Source: JAVBSX01 sp031549565
Lineage (GTDB): Bacteria; Planctomycetota; Planctomycetia; Pirellulales; Thermoguttaceae
DNA: 64,000 nt
Reading direction: 5' to 3'
Assembly (NCBI GenBank): GCA_031549565.1
Contig: JAVBPO010000041.1
Span: 123,264 to 187,263 of the forward strand
The notes beneath the pieces were generated by a model that worked only from the letters and a program-made list of their open reading frames with translations, made no database searches and was not told the origin of the DNA. Below, piece after piece: positions 24,071 to 33,413 of the stretch (within the stretch, counting starts at the first letter, position 1; each line of letters begins with the position of its first letter). A program made the translations under genes and the position numbers.

Positions 24071-26176
24071 ATGTCTTTTCTCCATCCCGGAATAATCGTT
24101 CTCGGAATACTAGCCGCTGGGATCCCCCTTGCGGTTCATCTCCTTACGAAACCGCGCCCGATCCGGATGCCGCTCAGCACGTTGCGTTTTCTCCGGGAAG
24201 CGATTCATCAACGGCGTTCGAGAAACGTGTTGCGCGATATTCTTATTCTGCTGCTGCGGACGGTCGCCGTCCTTCTTATCGCATTGGCAATCGCCCGACC
24301 GCAATGGGGCGAACGACCTCTCGTTTCCGATCAGCTCGACGGTGACGCCGTGCGCGTGGTCGCTCTGGACGTGAGTCAAAGCATGGCGGCAACGGATCGT
24401 GGCGTCGCGGCAATGGAACGTGCTCGAACGAACGCGGCGCAGCATCTCCGATATCGACCGGGGCTGAAAGCGAATCTCCTCCTGGTCGGAGCCGAAACGC
24501 GTTCCGTTTTCGATGCCCCCTCCGTGAACTTCGACCAGTTGCGGGACGAACTTGCCAAGGCGGAAGCGTTGCCGCAACGGGTCGATGTGCGAAAATTCGT
24601 CGAAGCAGCGTCCAAAATGCTCGCGCCCGTTTCGCCGGAAGACCGAAGACGCCGTGAATTGGTGATCATCAGCGATTTTCAACGTTCCGGCTGGTCGAAA
24701 ACCGACTTGACGCCGCTCCCGGAAGGAACGCAAGTCCAGTGGGAATCGGTCGCACCGCCCGTGACGCCGTCGAATCTTGCGATTCTCGACGTTCGCGTCC
24801 AGGCCTGGGAATCGACCGGCGGGCCGTCCCGGTGCGAGATCGATATTTACAACGGCTCGCCGCAGGAACGCTCCGTGGAAGTCGAGCTGAAAATCGGCGG
24901 CTCGCTTTGGAACCTGAAAGCGAACTGTCCGCCGAATGATACCACAACGCTCGCGCAGGAACTCCACTGGAAAGAACTCGGCTGGCAGCCGGGCGAAGCG
25001 AAGCTGGTCGACGTCGACGACGCCTTGGAGACGGATAATGCCCGACCGTTTGCCGTGCGAATTCCGGCGGAACCGAATTATGTACTCATTACCCGGCAAC
25101 CGGCGGATCAACGTCCGTCTTCCAGTTGGTTTTTGGAATGTGCGCTCGATTTTCAGAAAGCCGAGGACGTGAAATCCTCGACCGTGCGGCGTGTCGAGCC
25201 GTCCGAACTCGACGCAACGTCTTTGGCGGCCGCCGATTTGATTCTGCTCGATCATCCCGGAAAACTCTCCGGTGACGCCATTAAATTGCTGAACGGATCT
25301 TTGCGACGCGGTAAACCGATCCTTTACGTCGCCTCGGAAACGCCGGATGCCGTGAACCTGAAATCCCTGCTGGACGCCGCGGAAGGGAGCGTCCGGTTGC
25401 CGGTGAAATTCGTTCCGCCCGTCGCCGGCCGGGCACGTCGTGATCTCACGCTCGCTTCGGTCAAACGGGACCGTCCGCCGTTCGGCGTTTTCGGCGACGG
25501 GCTCGGTGGTGTCGTCGGACAACTCCGTTTTTCCGGCGGGCTCGGATCGCGACGGCTCGACGGTCGCCCGACCGACGAAGTGTTGGCCGTGTACGACGAC
25601 GGGTCCGCCTGTCTCGTTTCCGTTGCGTCCGAGGCCGGTGCCATGGCGGTGCTCAATGCCGATCTGAACGAATCGAATCTGCCGAAAACGGGGGCGTTCG
25701 TGCCCTTGCTGGAAGAACTGATCCACGGACTGATCCACCGCGATCGCGGCGACGAAACGGCCTTTTGCGGCGAATCGGTTTACGTACAGTTGCCTGCCGA
25801 CGCCGGACCTGCGACGATTTTGACATCGTTCGATCTCAATGACGCCGTGCGGGGGAAGAACTGCGGTGAACTGCTCGATGAACAAACCGGGACCGTGTGG
25901 CAATGGAATACGCCCGAACGGCCCGGCGTCTATGGTGTCAAACGAGGCGAAACGGTCGTTTATGCCAAAGCGACGACCATTCCGCCGGAAGAGTGCGATC
26001 TGGAGTCGCTCGACCTGGAAACGTTGGCGCCCCGTATGGCGGGCGGACACGCGACCTATTACCGAAACGTCGCCGATGCCGGACGCTCCCAGGACGATTT
26101 CTGGGTCCGGCTCGCCGTCGGATGTATGCTGTGCCTGTTCGGTGAAATCGGTGTCATGATCGCCTTTCGCGATTGA
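24071..26176 (+). CDS. BatA-like membrane protein with VWA domain
   Basis: This 701-residue protein begins with the BatA N-terminal double-transmembrane domain (FLHPGIIVLGILAAGIPLAVHLL, then RDILILLLRTVAVLLIALAIARPQW). Next comes a VWA domain with the metal-site motif DVSQSM near 100. A long extracytoplasmic part follows, with one more helix close to the C-terminus (RLAVGCMLCLFGEIGVMIAF). It would display its VWA and beta-rich domains in the periplasm, in a complex with the next VWA protein. The start ATG 24071 directly follows the heptad array without a Shine-Dalgarno. Confidence 0.88.
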   Translation: MSFLHPGIIVLGILAAGIPLAVHLLTKPRPIRMPLSTLRFLREAIHQRRSRNVLRDILILLLRTVAVLLIALAIARPQWGERPLVSDQLDGDAVRVVALDVSQSMAATDRGVAAMERARTNAAQHLRYRPGLKANLLLVGAETRSVFDAPSVNFDQLRDELAKAEALPQRVDVRKFVEAASKMLAPVSPEDRRRRELVIISDFQRSGWSKTDLTPLPEGTQVQWESVAPPVTPSNLAILDVRVQAWESTGGPSRCEIDIYNGSPQERSVEVELKIGGSLWNLKANCPPNDTTTLAQELHWKELGWQPGEAKLVDVDDALETDNARPFAVRIPAEPNYVLITRQPADQRPSSSWFLECALDFQKAEDVKSSTVRRVEPSELDATSLAAADLILLDHPGKLSGDAIKLLNGSLRRGKPILYVASETPDAVNLKSLLDAAEGSVRLPVKFVPPVAGRARRDLTLASVKRDRPPFGVFGDGLGGVVGQLRFSGGLGSRRLDGRPTDEVLAVYDDGSACLVSVASEAGAMAVLNADLNESNLPKTGAFVPLLEELIHGLIHRDRGDETAFCGESVYVQLPADAGPATILTSFDLNDAVRGKNCGELLDEQTGTVWQWNTPERPGVYGVKRGETVVYAKATTIPPEECDLESLDLETLAPRMAGGHATYYRNVADAGRSQDDFWVRLAVGCMLCLFGEIGVMIAFRD

Positions 26177-26203
26177 CGAGGACCACTTACTTAAGTTACG
26201 ATA

Positions 26204-28438
26204 ATGCCTCGCATTTTATTCGATCCGTTAATTCCGCTGAGCCTCTGGTTTCCGCTGCTCCTGATCGCCGTGGCACTATTGACGTGGTACGGCTGGTCGA
26301 GTCGGCGCCGAATCGCCGTCCGCAGGCGGCTCTTGATACTGGCTTTGATGGGCGCCGCGCTCGCCTTGCCGCTTGGGGTGTTACTCAATCCGACTTGGAT
26401 CGAACCGATTCCTCCGCCGCCGGGTAAGCCGCTGCTGACGATCCTCGTCGATCAGTCGGCGAGCATGGAGGTCCGTGACGCCTCGACGGGCCGGACCCGG
26501 TACGAAGAAGCCGCCGAACTGGCCGCGGAGGCGACGAAGCGGTTCACCGGGAAATACGACGTCCGGCTTTTCGGTTTCGATCGGGAATTGCGAAATACGT
26601 CTCCCGAAGAATTGGCATCCCACAAACCGGAAGGGGCGTCAACGGACTTGTCCACGATTTTGGAACAGTCGTTCGATTCCGACCAGACGCAGGGACAAAT
26701 CCTGCTCCTTTTCAGCGATGGTGTCAACAATCACGGCACGCTCGCACGGCTTCGCGAAACGCTCTCGAAGGCGAAAGCGACGGCGACGCCCGTCTTTGCG
26801 CGGACCTTCGCCGGGAGCAGCGACATCGACGACTTGGAATTGGAGCTGGGGTTGCCGCAGGAAATCGCATTCGCTTCCCAGCAGATTCCCGTGACCGTCC
26901 ATCTGCGTCGACGTGGCACCTCGACGGAAACGGCTCACGTGTCGCTCAAACTGGAGGATCAACTCGTGGAGCAACGTGACGTTGAAATTTCCGGCAACGG
27001 CACCGCCGAAACGATCTGGATGGTCTCACAACCGAAAAGCGGATTATACCGCTACGAAATCCAAGTCAACCCGCTCCCGGGCGAAGTGACCGTCGTGAAC
27101 AACACGGCGACGCTGCTATTGCGAGTCGTCGACGAACCGGTTCGCGTACTTCTACTCGAAGGAAAACCGTACTGGGATACGAAGTACCTTGTTCGCACCC
27201 TCTCCGCCGATCCGTCGATCGAATTGACCAGCGTGGTTCGCGTCGCCGAGGAGCGTCTGCATCGACGGAAAATCGTTTCCTTAACTAGCGAAGGGCAAGA
27301 GAACAAGAAAGACGAATGGACGATCGAAACGCAGCCGGACCGTTTTCTGGCCGAAGCCGGCGAACTCGACAGGTATCAAATCGTCGTACTCGGTCGTGAC
27401 GCCGAAATATTTTTCTCCGAAACCGCGTTGGTCCGGCTCAAGAAATGGTTGACCGAAGGAAACGGGTCGTTGGTCTGCTTCCGCGGCGCGCCGACTTCGC
27501 AAATCAACGAACGACTGGCGCAACTGCTCCCCGTGCGCTGGGAGCCGTCGCAAGAATCCCGATTTCGTTCCCGCATGACGCCTGCCGGTCTGGCGTTACG
27601 CTGGCTGCCGAGCGGCGGCACGGAGGATCCGCTTTCCGGGATGCCCTCGCTGGCTTCCGTCACGACGCCGGGCGTTCCCAAGCCGTTGGCCGTGATCCTG
27701 GCGTCAACGGAAGATCAGGACCAATCGGCGCCCGTGATCACGTACCAGCCGGTCGGCAGCGGTCGAGTCGTCGTGGTTGAGGGAGCCGGTATGTGGCGAT
27801 GGGCTTTCCTTCCGCCGACGTACCAGGATCGAGACGAAACCTATGCGGCACTTTGGCGGAGCCTGGTCCGATGGTTGGTGTCAAACGTAGGATTGCTTCC
27901 TTCACAGGACATGGCGTTACGAACGGACACAACCGTGTTTTCCACCGACGAAACCGCAACGGCGATGCTCTGGACCAGGGAAGATCGAGTCGGCAGCCCT
28001 CCCGAAATCGAGCTTTCCGGCGGAATGATGGATGCGCCGCGACGCCTCGCTCCCGTTTCGACCGGTGCGCCGGGCTTGTACCGCCTCGTGTTCGGGCGAC
28101 TGCCGGAAGGACATTACCGGGCGAACGTCACCGGGGTTGCAAACAAAGACGACGTCGCGGGAGTGGTCGAGTTCGATGTTCGCGGCAACCTCAAAGAACG
28201 CCTTGACGTCGTCGCCCAACCTGAAATCATGAGAATGATCGCGGAAAACAGCGGCGGTACGGAATTTACCGGCGACGATTGGATGGCGTTATCACGGGAT
28301 TTCGACGAACATTTGGCCCGAATTCATCCCCCGCGAAACACACAAACTCCCGCATGGGATCGTTGGTGGGTCTTTGTCGCCGTCATGACGTTCTGGGCGG
28401 CGTCATGGACCTTGAGAAGATCCTCCGGCCTCGTTTAA
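26204..28438 (+). CDS. VWA-domain membrane protein
   Basis: This 744-residue protein has two N-terminal membrane helices (SLWFPLLLIAVALLTWYGW; LILALMGAALALPLGVLL). A VWA domain carries the full metal site DQSAS near 87 and the later LLLFSDG near 165. A long extracytoplasmic region includes a segment like glutamine-amidotransferase folds (YQIVVLGRDAEIFFSETALV; SGRVVVVEGAGMWRWAF), and one helix lies at the end. It follows the BatA-like gene by 27 bases. The pair resembles BatA/BatB-type partners served by MoxR. The exact process is unknown; envelope stability is a reasonable guess. Confidence 0.87.
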   Translation: MPRILFDPLIPLSLWFPLLLIAVALLTWYGWSSRRRIAVRRRLLILALMGAALALPLGVLLNPTWIEPIPPPPGKPLLTILVDQSASMEVRDASTGRTRYEEAAELAAEATKRFTGKYDVRLFGFDRELRNTSPEELASHKPEGASTDLSTILEQSFDSDQTQGQILLLFSDGVNNHGTLARLRETLSKAKATATPVFARTFAGSSDIDDLELELGLPQEIAFASQQIPVTVHLRRRGTSTETAHVSLKLEDQLVEQRDVEISGNGTAETIWMVSQPKSGLYRYEIQVNPLPGEVTVVNNTATLLLRVVDEPVRVLLLEGKPYWDTKYLVRTLSADPSIELTSVVRVAEERLHRRKIVSLTSEGQENKKDEWTIETQPDRFLAEAGELDRYQIVVLGRDAEIFFSETALVRLKKWLTEGNGSLVCFRGAPTSQINERLAQLLPVRWEPSQESRFRSRMTPAGLALRWLPSGGTEDPLSGMPSLASVTTPGVPKPLAVILASTEDQDQSAPVITYQPVGSGRVVVVEGAGMWRWAFLPPTYQDRDETYAALWRSLVRWLVSNVGLLPSQDMALRTDTTVFSTDETATAMLWTREDRVGSPPEIELSGGMMDAPRRLAPVSTGAPGLYRLVFGRLPEGHYRANVTGVANKDDVAGVVEFDVRGNLKERLDVVAQPEIMRMIAENSGGTEFTGDDWMALSRDFDEHLARIHPPRNTQTPAWDRWWVFVAVMTFWAASWTLRRSSGLV

Positions 28439-28498
28439 TCATGGCACGCCTCACCGGCGACCGTAAATATCCCTGAATCCCAGCACTTGATACCAGCC

Positions 28499-31279
28499 AT
28501 GTCACAACTTCAAACACGCTTACAGTCGTTCAAACGTCGATGGTGCCTCATTGGCATCACGGCCGGTTTGATCGGCGCATTGATCGCGTCGATTCTGTTT
28601 CTCCTTTTGGGTGGTTGGTTGGACCTGGTCTGGGAGCTTCCCGCCCGTGGCCGCATCGCTTTCCTGGTGACAGCGGCCGTGCTTGGAATCGCGTTCTTCT
28701 CCGCCTCGCTCGTTCGGGTCGCGTGGAGAGGACGTTTCCCCTTGATTGCCGGACGGATTGATCGCGAGATGGGGTTCGGTGGTGCCGTTCTGACCGGATG
28801 CGAGCTGGAAGAAGCGTACGGCAAACCTTATCCTTTCGCCTCGAAAACATCCGAGTCGTTGGCGGGAATGGCGATCGAACATGCTGCGAATCTAACGGCG
28901 ACGGCTTCCCCGAAAAAGACGATTTCCAACGAGCCGGTTCTCAGGCGAGGATCAATCCTGGTGTCACTTCTGTGTTTCACCGGTCTGCTCGGGATCCTGA
29001 TGCCGGAGATGATGCGGACGCAGTGGAATCGATTCCTTCACCCTTATGGCGGTGTTCCCCGTTTTTCGAATACGTCGATCATTATCGAAGATCCCGAGAA
29101 ACGCGTCGTTTACGGTGAACCGCTCGACATCCGGGCGGCCGTCCGCGGCGAGCCGGTCGACTCGGCGGAACTGATTATGGAAACGGTGTCAGGCGTCGTT
29201 GAAACGCTTCTGATGTTTCCCGAACAGGATTCGCATTGGCGTGCAAGCCTGTCCAAAATGACGGAAAACGCCGTCTATTTCGTCCGGGCCGGTCGAGCCA
29301 GGAGTACGAAACACACGATTGAAGTGATCACGGTCCCTCGCATCGAGAGCGTCCGGTTTCGCGTAACGCCGCCGTCCTACACCAACCGCTCCGCTTACGA
29401 GGGAACGCTTCCCAAGGAGGGGCTGTCCGGTCTCCCTGGAACGATAATCGAAGTCCGCGCGACGAGCAACCGGCCTTTGTCCCGTGGTGAAATCATGGTG
29501 TCGTCGCAGCCCGGTCGTGAAACCGTTCACGTCAACATGACGCCTGATAGTGCCGCCGCTTCGGAAGTTCACGGGGAATTCGCGATTACGGCGAGCGGAA
29601 AGTTCGAGATGCAACTGTTCGACGTCGACGGACAAGGCTCACGCGACAAGTTTTCCGGCGGCATCACACTGCTCAAGGATGAACGACCGATGATCCGAAT
29701 CATCAAACCGCCGAGCCGATCACTGGCGACGTCGTCCGTCGTGCTTCCGATCGAAATCGCCGCCGAGGACGATTACGGAATCTCGCGGGTCCAGCTTTTT
29801 CGCAGCTTGAACGATTCCCGCCCTTTGGCGACATCGCTTCCGCTCCCGAGCCTGACGCCAAGACGATACCACGGACGCGTCGAGCTTCCGCTTCCGGAAT
29901 ACGACTTGAAACCTGGTGATGCCATCAAACTCTTCGCCAGGGTCGAAGACAACGATCCGGCCGGTGTCAAAGGTTCCGAAAGCAGCGTCGTGCTCGTCGA
30001 GATTATTTCGCAGGAACAGTTCGAGCAAATGGTCCGTGCGAAAAACGGCATGGAGCTGATGCTCTCGCGATATCGGGAAGCTTTAAGGCGTCTGGAAGCC
30101 GCGAAGGAAGAAGTTGATCTACTGGTGGAAAAACTCGAAAAGCTCGACAAAGACGATCCGGCCTCACGGGAAATACGAGACGAAATTCAAAAATTGGCGC
30201 AACGAATGAAAAACGAAGCGGACGCGATTCGAAAATTAGCCCAAAATCCTTTGCCGTACGATTTGGATGAGAAATTCTCCGAAGAGCTGGAAAAAGCGAC
30301 GAAACTTGCCGAAAGTGCTGCAAATGAAATGAAAAACATGTCGGACGAAAACGGTTTGAAAAACGAATCCGCAAAAGACCGACTGCGGGAAATTAGTGAA
30401 AAGTTATCCGGCGGAAAGAAATCGCTCGACCAGGCGACGACGCCTTCGTTGGAACTGCTTGCCGCCGTGCTGCCGCTGAAAAAAGATGAAAATCGTTTTC
30501 TCCAAATCGTCATGCGTCAACGAGATCTGGCCCAACGCCTCGCTTCGCTCAAGGACCGTGAACGTGAAGATGATCCCGCCGTTAAAGCCCGAATGCGCGA
30601 GCTGGAAGAAGAGCAGCGGGAAATACAGGTATCACTCGATCAACTGCTCTCCGACATTGAAGAGCATGCCCAATCCTTGCCGGAGCGCGAAGAATTCGAG
30701 GAATTACGTGATACCGCCATGAAGTTCGCCGATGAAGTCAGGAGGAGCCGGGCCGACGCCGCGATGACGGAAGCCCAAGCGGGGTTGGCCGGGTATTCCG
30801 GTTCCATCGGTTACGCCAAAGCGACGGAGGCTGCGGAAATTCTCGAGAGCTTCCTCCCGAAATGCAACGGCATGGGCCAGTGTGCTTCCCAAGCGATACG
30901 CTTCCAACCCGGCTTGGGCGATTGCATGAATCAAACGCTCGAACAACTGTTGCGCGATATGGGATTCGGACAAGGAAGCTCCGCCGGCAACGGCATGGGA
31001 GGAGCGGGTTATGGTGTCAGCGCCCAGCGCGGCGGCCCCAATGTCGGCCTGTACGGCATGTTGCCCGGTATGAGTACCCTCCATGACGCCCAGGGCGGCG
31101 GTCAAGGCGGAAACAACCTCCTGGGAAAAGGAGGAACGGGACAGGATGCGGACTCGGAACTCGACGGTGGATATGAGGCCACCGCCGAAGGAACCGTCGG
31201 CGGCTCCACCGAAGGAGTCGTCCCGTTACGCTACCGTCAAGCCGTCGGGCGGTATTTTCAAAGAATTCTCGAAGAATAA
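28499..31279 (+). CDS. DUF4175-like membrane protein with long coiled coil
   Basis: This 926-residue protein has two N-terminal membrane helices and another near 160 (LVSLLCFTGLLGILMP). A beta-rich extracytoplasmic region (about 190-500) follows, then a Lys/Glu-rich coiled coil (about 510-760) and a Gly-rich tail. The extreme C-terminus, PLRYRQAVGRYFQRILEE, resembles the end of the protein at 40281-41378. It follows the VWA gene by 60 bases and belongs to the same cluster; DUF4175-like proteins accompany BatA-like proteins in other bacteria. ATG 28499 is chosen over TTG 28487. Confidence 0.8.
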   Translation: MSQLQTRLQSFKRRWCLIGITAGLIGALIASILFLLLGGWLDLVWELPARGRIAFLVTAAVLGIAFFSASLVRVAWRGRFPLIAGRIDREMGFGGAVLTGCELEEAYGKPYPFASKTSESLAGMAIEHAANLTATASPKKTISNEPVLRRGSILVSLLCFTGLLGILMPEMMRTQWNRFLHPYGGVPRFSNTSIIIEDPEKRVVYGEPLDIRAAVRGEPVDSAELIMETVSGVVETLLMFPEQDSHWRASLSKMTENAVYFVRAGRARSTKHTIEVITVPRIESVRFRVTPPSYTNRSAYEGTLPKEGLSGLPGTIIEVRATSNRPLSRGEIMVSSQPGRETVHVNMTPDSAAASEVHGEFAITASGKFEMQLFDVDGQGSRDKFSGGITLLKDERPMIRIIKPPSRSLATSSVVLPIEIAAEDDYGISRVQLFRSLNDSRPLATSLPLPSLTPRRYHGRVELPLPEYDLKPGDAIKLFARVEDNDPAGVKGSESSVVLVEIISQEQFEQMVRAKNGMELMLSRYREALRRLEAAKEEVDLLVEKLEKLDKDDPASREIRDEIQKLAQRMKNEADAIRKLAQNPLPYDLDEKFSEELEKATKLAESAANEMKNMSDENGLKNESAKDRLREISEKLSGGKKSLDQATTPSLELLAAVLPLKKDENRFLQIVMRQRDLAQRLASLKDREREDDPAVKARMRELEEEQREIQVSLDQLLSDIEEHAQSLPEREEFEELRDTAMKFADEVRRSRADAAMTEAQAGLAGYSGSIGYAKATEAAEILESFLPKCNGMGQCASQAIRFQPGLGDCMNQTLEQLLRDMGFGQGSSAGNGMGGAGYGVSAQRGGPNVGLYGMLPGMSTLHDAQGGGQGGNNLLGKGGTGQDADSELDGGYEATAEGTVGGSTEGVVPLRYRQAVGRYFQRILEE

Positions 31280-31339
31280 AAAACACCAACACACGTAATC
31301 GCAGGTGAGATAATTCCAACCATAGATTGATCACATATC

Positions 31340-31350
31340 AAGGAGGCATC
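31340..31350 (+). promoter_or_regulatory. Strong ribosome binding site for the DUF4159 protein
   Basis: AAGGAGG lies four bases before ATG 31351 and settles the start against the upstream in-frame ATT/TTG codons. Confidence 0.8.
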
Positions 31351-32046
31351 ATGAAAAAGCACTTAATATTGATGACGATATCAATCGTATTCGGCGTCGG
31401 TTTCCTCGCCGACGCCCAGACGAAAAGCGTTCCCGACGCCAAACAATCGGGCGGAGAACCGGACGGCGTCATTCAGGTCGCCAACCTGGTGTACGCCGGA
31501 ACGAAAAGCAGTCGTTGTTTTTCGGACCATTTTCTCATGAAGGCGGAAAAAGAGTCGGCCATTTCGACCAGCAGGCGTTTTCATGCCGTAAAACTCGTCG
31601 ACGACGATCTGTTCGAGTTTCCGCTGGTGATCATGACCGGCGAAGGAGATTTTCAGCTTTCCGACAAAGAGCGGGAAAATTTCCGGCGTTACGTGGAGCG
31701 GGGAGGGCTGTTGATCGCGTCGGCAGGCTGCTCGTCCAGCGAATGGGACCGGGCCTTTCGCCGCGAAATGACACTGGTATTTCCGAATCGTTCGTTGGCG
31801 GCGATCGAGATGGAACATCCTATTTTTCACACGGTTTTCGATATCAACACTTTGACGACTTCGCACGGCGGCACCCCGCGTCCGTTGTCCGGCGTAAGCC
31901 TCGATGGACGGCTTGGCGTCATCTACTCCCCGGACGGCCTGAACGATTCCCGACACATGCAGGATTGCTGCTGTTGCGGCGGTGATGAATTGAATAACGC
32001 CGTCGATATTAACGTCAATATTTTGGCGTACGCGTTGTTGTATTGA
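31351..32046 (+). CDS. DUF4159-domain exported protein
   Basis: This 231-residue protein has a signal peptide (MKKHLILMTISIVFGVGFLADA). The DUF4159 fold is related to ThuA/glutamine-amidotransferase-like domains: FPLVIMTGEGDFQLSDKERE, then RRYVERGGLLIASAGCSSSEWDRAFRR. It ends with the conserved cysteine cluster DCCCCGGDE and VDINVNILAYALLY. DUF4159 genes regularly neighbour MoxR/DUF58/BatA genes in several phyla. The function is unknown. The cysteine cluster may bind metal or form disulfides in the periplasm. Confidence 0.88.
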   Translation: MKKHLILMTISIVFGVGFLADAQTKSVPDAKQSGGEPDGVIQVANLVYAGTKSSRCFSDHFLMKAEKESAISTSRRFHAVKLVDDDLFEFPLVIMTGEGDFQLSDKERENFRRYVERGGLLIASAGCSSSEWDRAFRREMTLVFPNRSLAAIEMEHPIFHTVFDINTLTTSHGGTPRPLSGVSLDGRLGVIYSPDGLNDSRHMQDCCCCGGDELNNAVDINVNILAYALLY

Positions 32047-32074
32047 TGAGAGACGCAAGCCGTTTGCCGATACC

Positions 32075-33400
32075 ATGAATTTTCATTTCACTCACATCCT
32101 ACCTCACGCGGCTCGTTGTATTTTGCTCCTCATTCTGGTGTCAGGATGCGGAAAAAAACACGATGCGGCCGCCGTGACAGTGATCGTCAGCGGCGACACT
32201 GCGGGCTGGATCGTACCGTGCGGTTGCACTTCGAACCAGTCGGGGGGCTTGCCGCGACGCGGAACTTTCGTCGAGCGATGGCGTCAAAACGGATCGGTAA
32301 TCGTCGTCGATGTCGGTGGTGCCGCCGGCGGAACGACCGAGTACGATCGAATGAAATTCGAGGCGATTATACAGGGAGAAAACGCAATGGGAATCGCCGC
32401 CCATAATCTCGGTCGGTCGGAAGTCGATCTCGGAATCGAGGAAATCCGACGACTGCACGAGAAATGGAACGTCCCCTGGATTTCCGCCAATGCGACCGAC
32501 GGAAACGGAGTTTCCATTGCGACGCCATTTCGCATCGTCGAAGCGGAACGGCAAAAAATCCTGTTGATCGGCGTTCTTTCCCGCGAATTTAAAACCAACG
32601 ATATTCATGTGACGCCACCGCTCCAAGCCGTTTTAAAATCCCTCCGAATCAACGCCGGGAAATTCGATCGCGCCGTTGTTTTAGCCTATGTTCCGGAAGA
32701 CGAGTTGAGCGTGCTTGCCGAGAGTCTGCCGGAAGTTGACGCCGTCATCGGAGGGCCGACCGGACAGCCCGTTCCGGTCGAGTTTCCGTTGGGACATGTG
32801 CTGACGACCTCGGCGACGAAGCAAGGGAAGTTTCTCGTAGAACTGACACTACCGGCGATGAAAGATAAATCGAAACCAACTCTCGGAAAAATCGTCGAGT
32901 TGGACGAACGGTTTGCCGACGACCCGACCCAGTTGGAAAACGTGCGTCAATTCTACGTTTCATTGAAGCAGCGCGACCTTGTACCGTCGCAAACGCCTTT
33001 CGTCGACGAACTTTGGAATACGACGGGCACCTTTTCCGGCTCGAAGGCGTGTCAAAACTGCCACGAAGAAGAGTATCGCGGCTGGAACGAGTCCCGGCAC
33101 GCCCAGGCCTGGCAGTCTCTTACGAAACGCGAGGCTGTTTACGATCCCGACTGCCAGCGGTGTCATGTTACGGGCTACGGCCTGCCCGGCGGCTTTGAAA
33201 CGGTGTCACGTTCCGCCGATCGGGTCGGCGTCGGTTGCGAATCGTGTCACGGCGGTTCGGAAGAACATTGCCGAAAAACGGCGGTGCGGACTCCGATGGA
33301 GGGTCGAGCCAAGGAACGGTGTCTCGCTTGCCACGACAAGGAAAACAGCCCCGGTTTTAACGAAAAAGAATATTGGTCAAAGATTCGACACGGAGAATGA
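32075..33400 (+). CDS. Lipoprotein with phosphoesterase-like and tetraheme cytochrome c domains
   Basis: This 441-residue lipoprotein has a lipobox at LVSGC. The first domain (about 35-280) resembles bacterial 5'-nucleotidase/metallophosphatase-like proteins (IVPCGCTSNQSGGLPRRGTF; VIVVDVGGAAGG; NLGRSEVDLGIEE), though metal ligands are incomplete. The second domain resembles cytochrome c554, with four heme c motifs: CQNCH, CQRCH, CESCH and CLACH. Such fusions are frequent in planctomycetes. It would be anchored in a membrane and pass electrons. Heme attachment needs a cytochrome maturation system, not seen in this window. It lies in the MoxR cluster, 28 bases after the DUF4159 gene. Confidence 0.85.
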   Translation: MNFHFTHILPHAARCILLLILVSGCGKKHDAAAVTVIVSGDTAGWIVPCGCTSNQSGGLPRRGTFVERWRQNGSVIVVDVGGAAGGTTEYDRMKFEAIIQGENAMGIAAHNLGRSEVDLGIEEIRRLHEKWNVPWISANATDGNGVSIATPFRIVEAERQKILLIGVLSREFKTNDIHVTPPLQAVLKSLRINAGKFDRAVVLAYVPEDELSVLAESLPEVDAVIGGPTGQPVPVEFPLGHVLTTSATKQGKFLVELTLPAMKDKSKPTLGKIVELDERFADDPTQLENVRQFYVSLKQRDLVPSQTPFVDELWNTTGTFSGSKACQNCHEEEYRGWNESRHAQAWQSLTKREAVYDPDCQRCHVTGYGLPGGFETVSRSADRVGVGCESCHGGSEEHCRKTAVRTPMEGRAKERCLACHDKENSPGFNEKEYWSKIRHGE

Positions 33401-33413
33401 AACGAGAAATTCC

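Noticed and set aside
24110..26050. Long open frame on the minus strand inside the BatA-like gene
   Set aside because: It has arginine-rich, low-complexity translation typical of the antisense of a GC-rich gene; the plus strand has clear domains.
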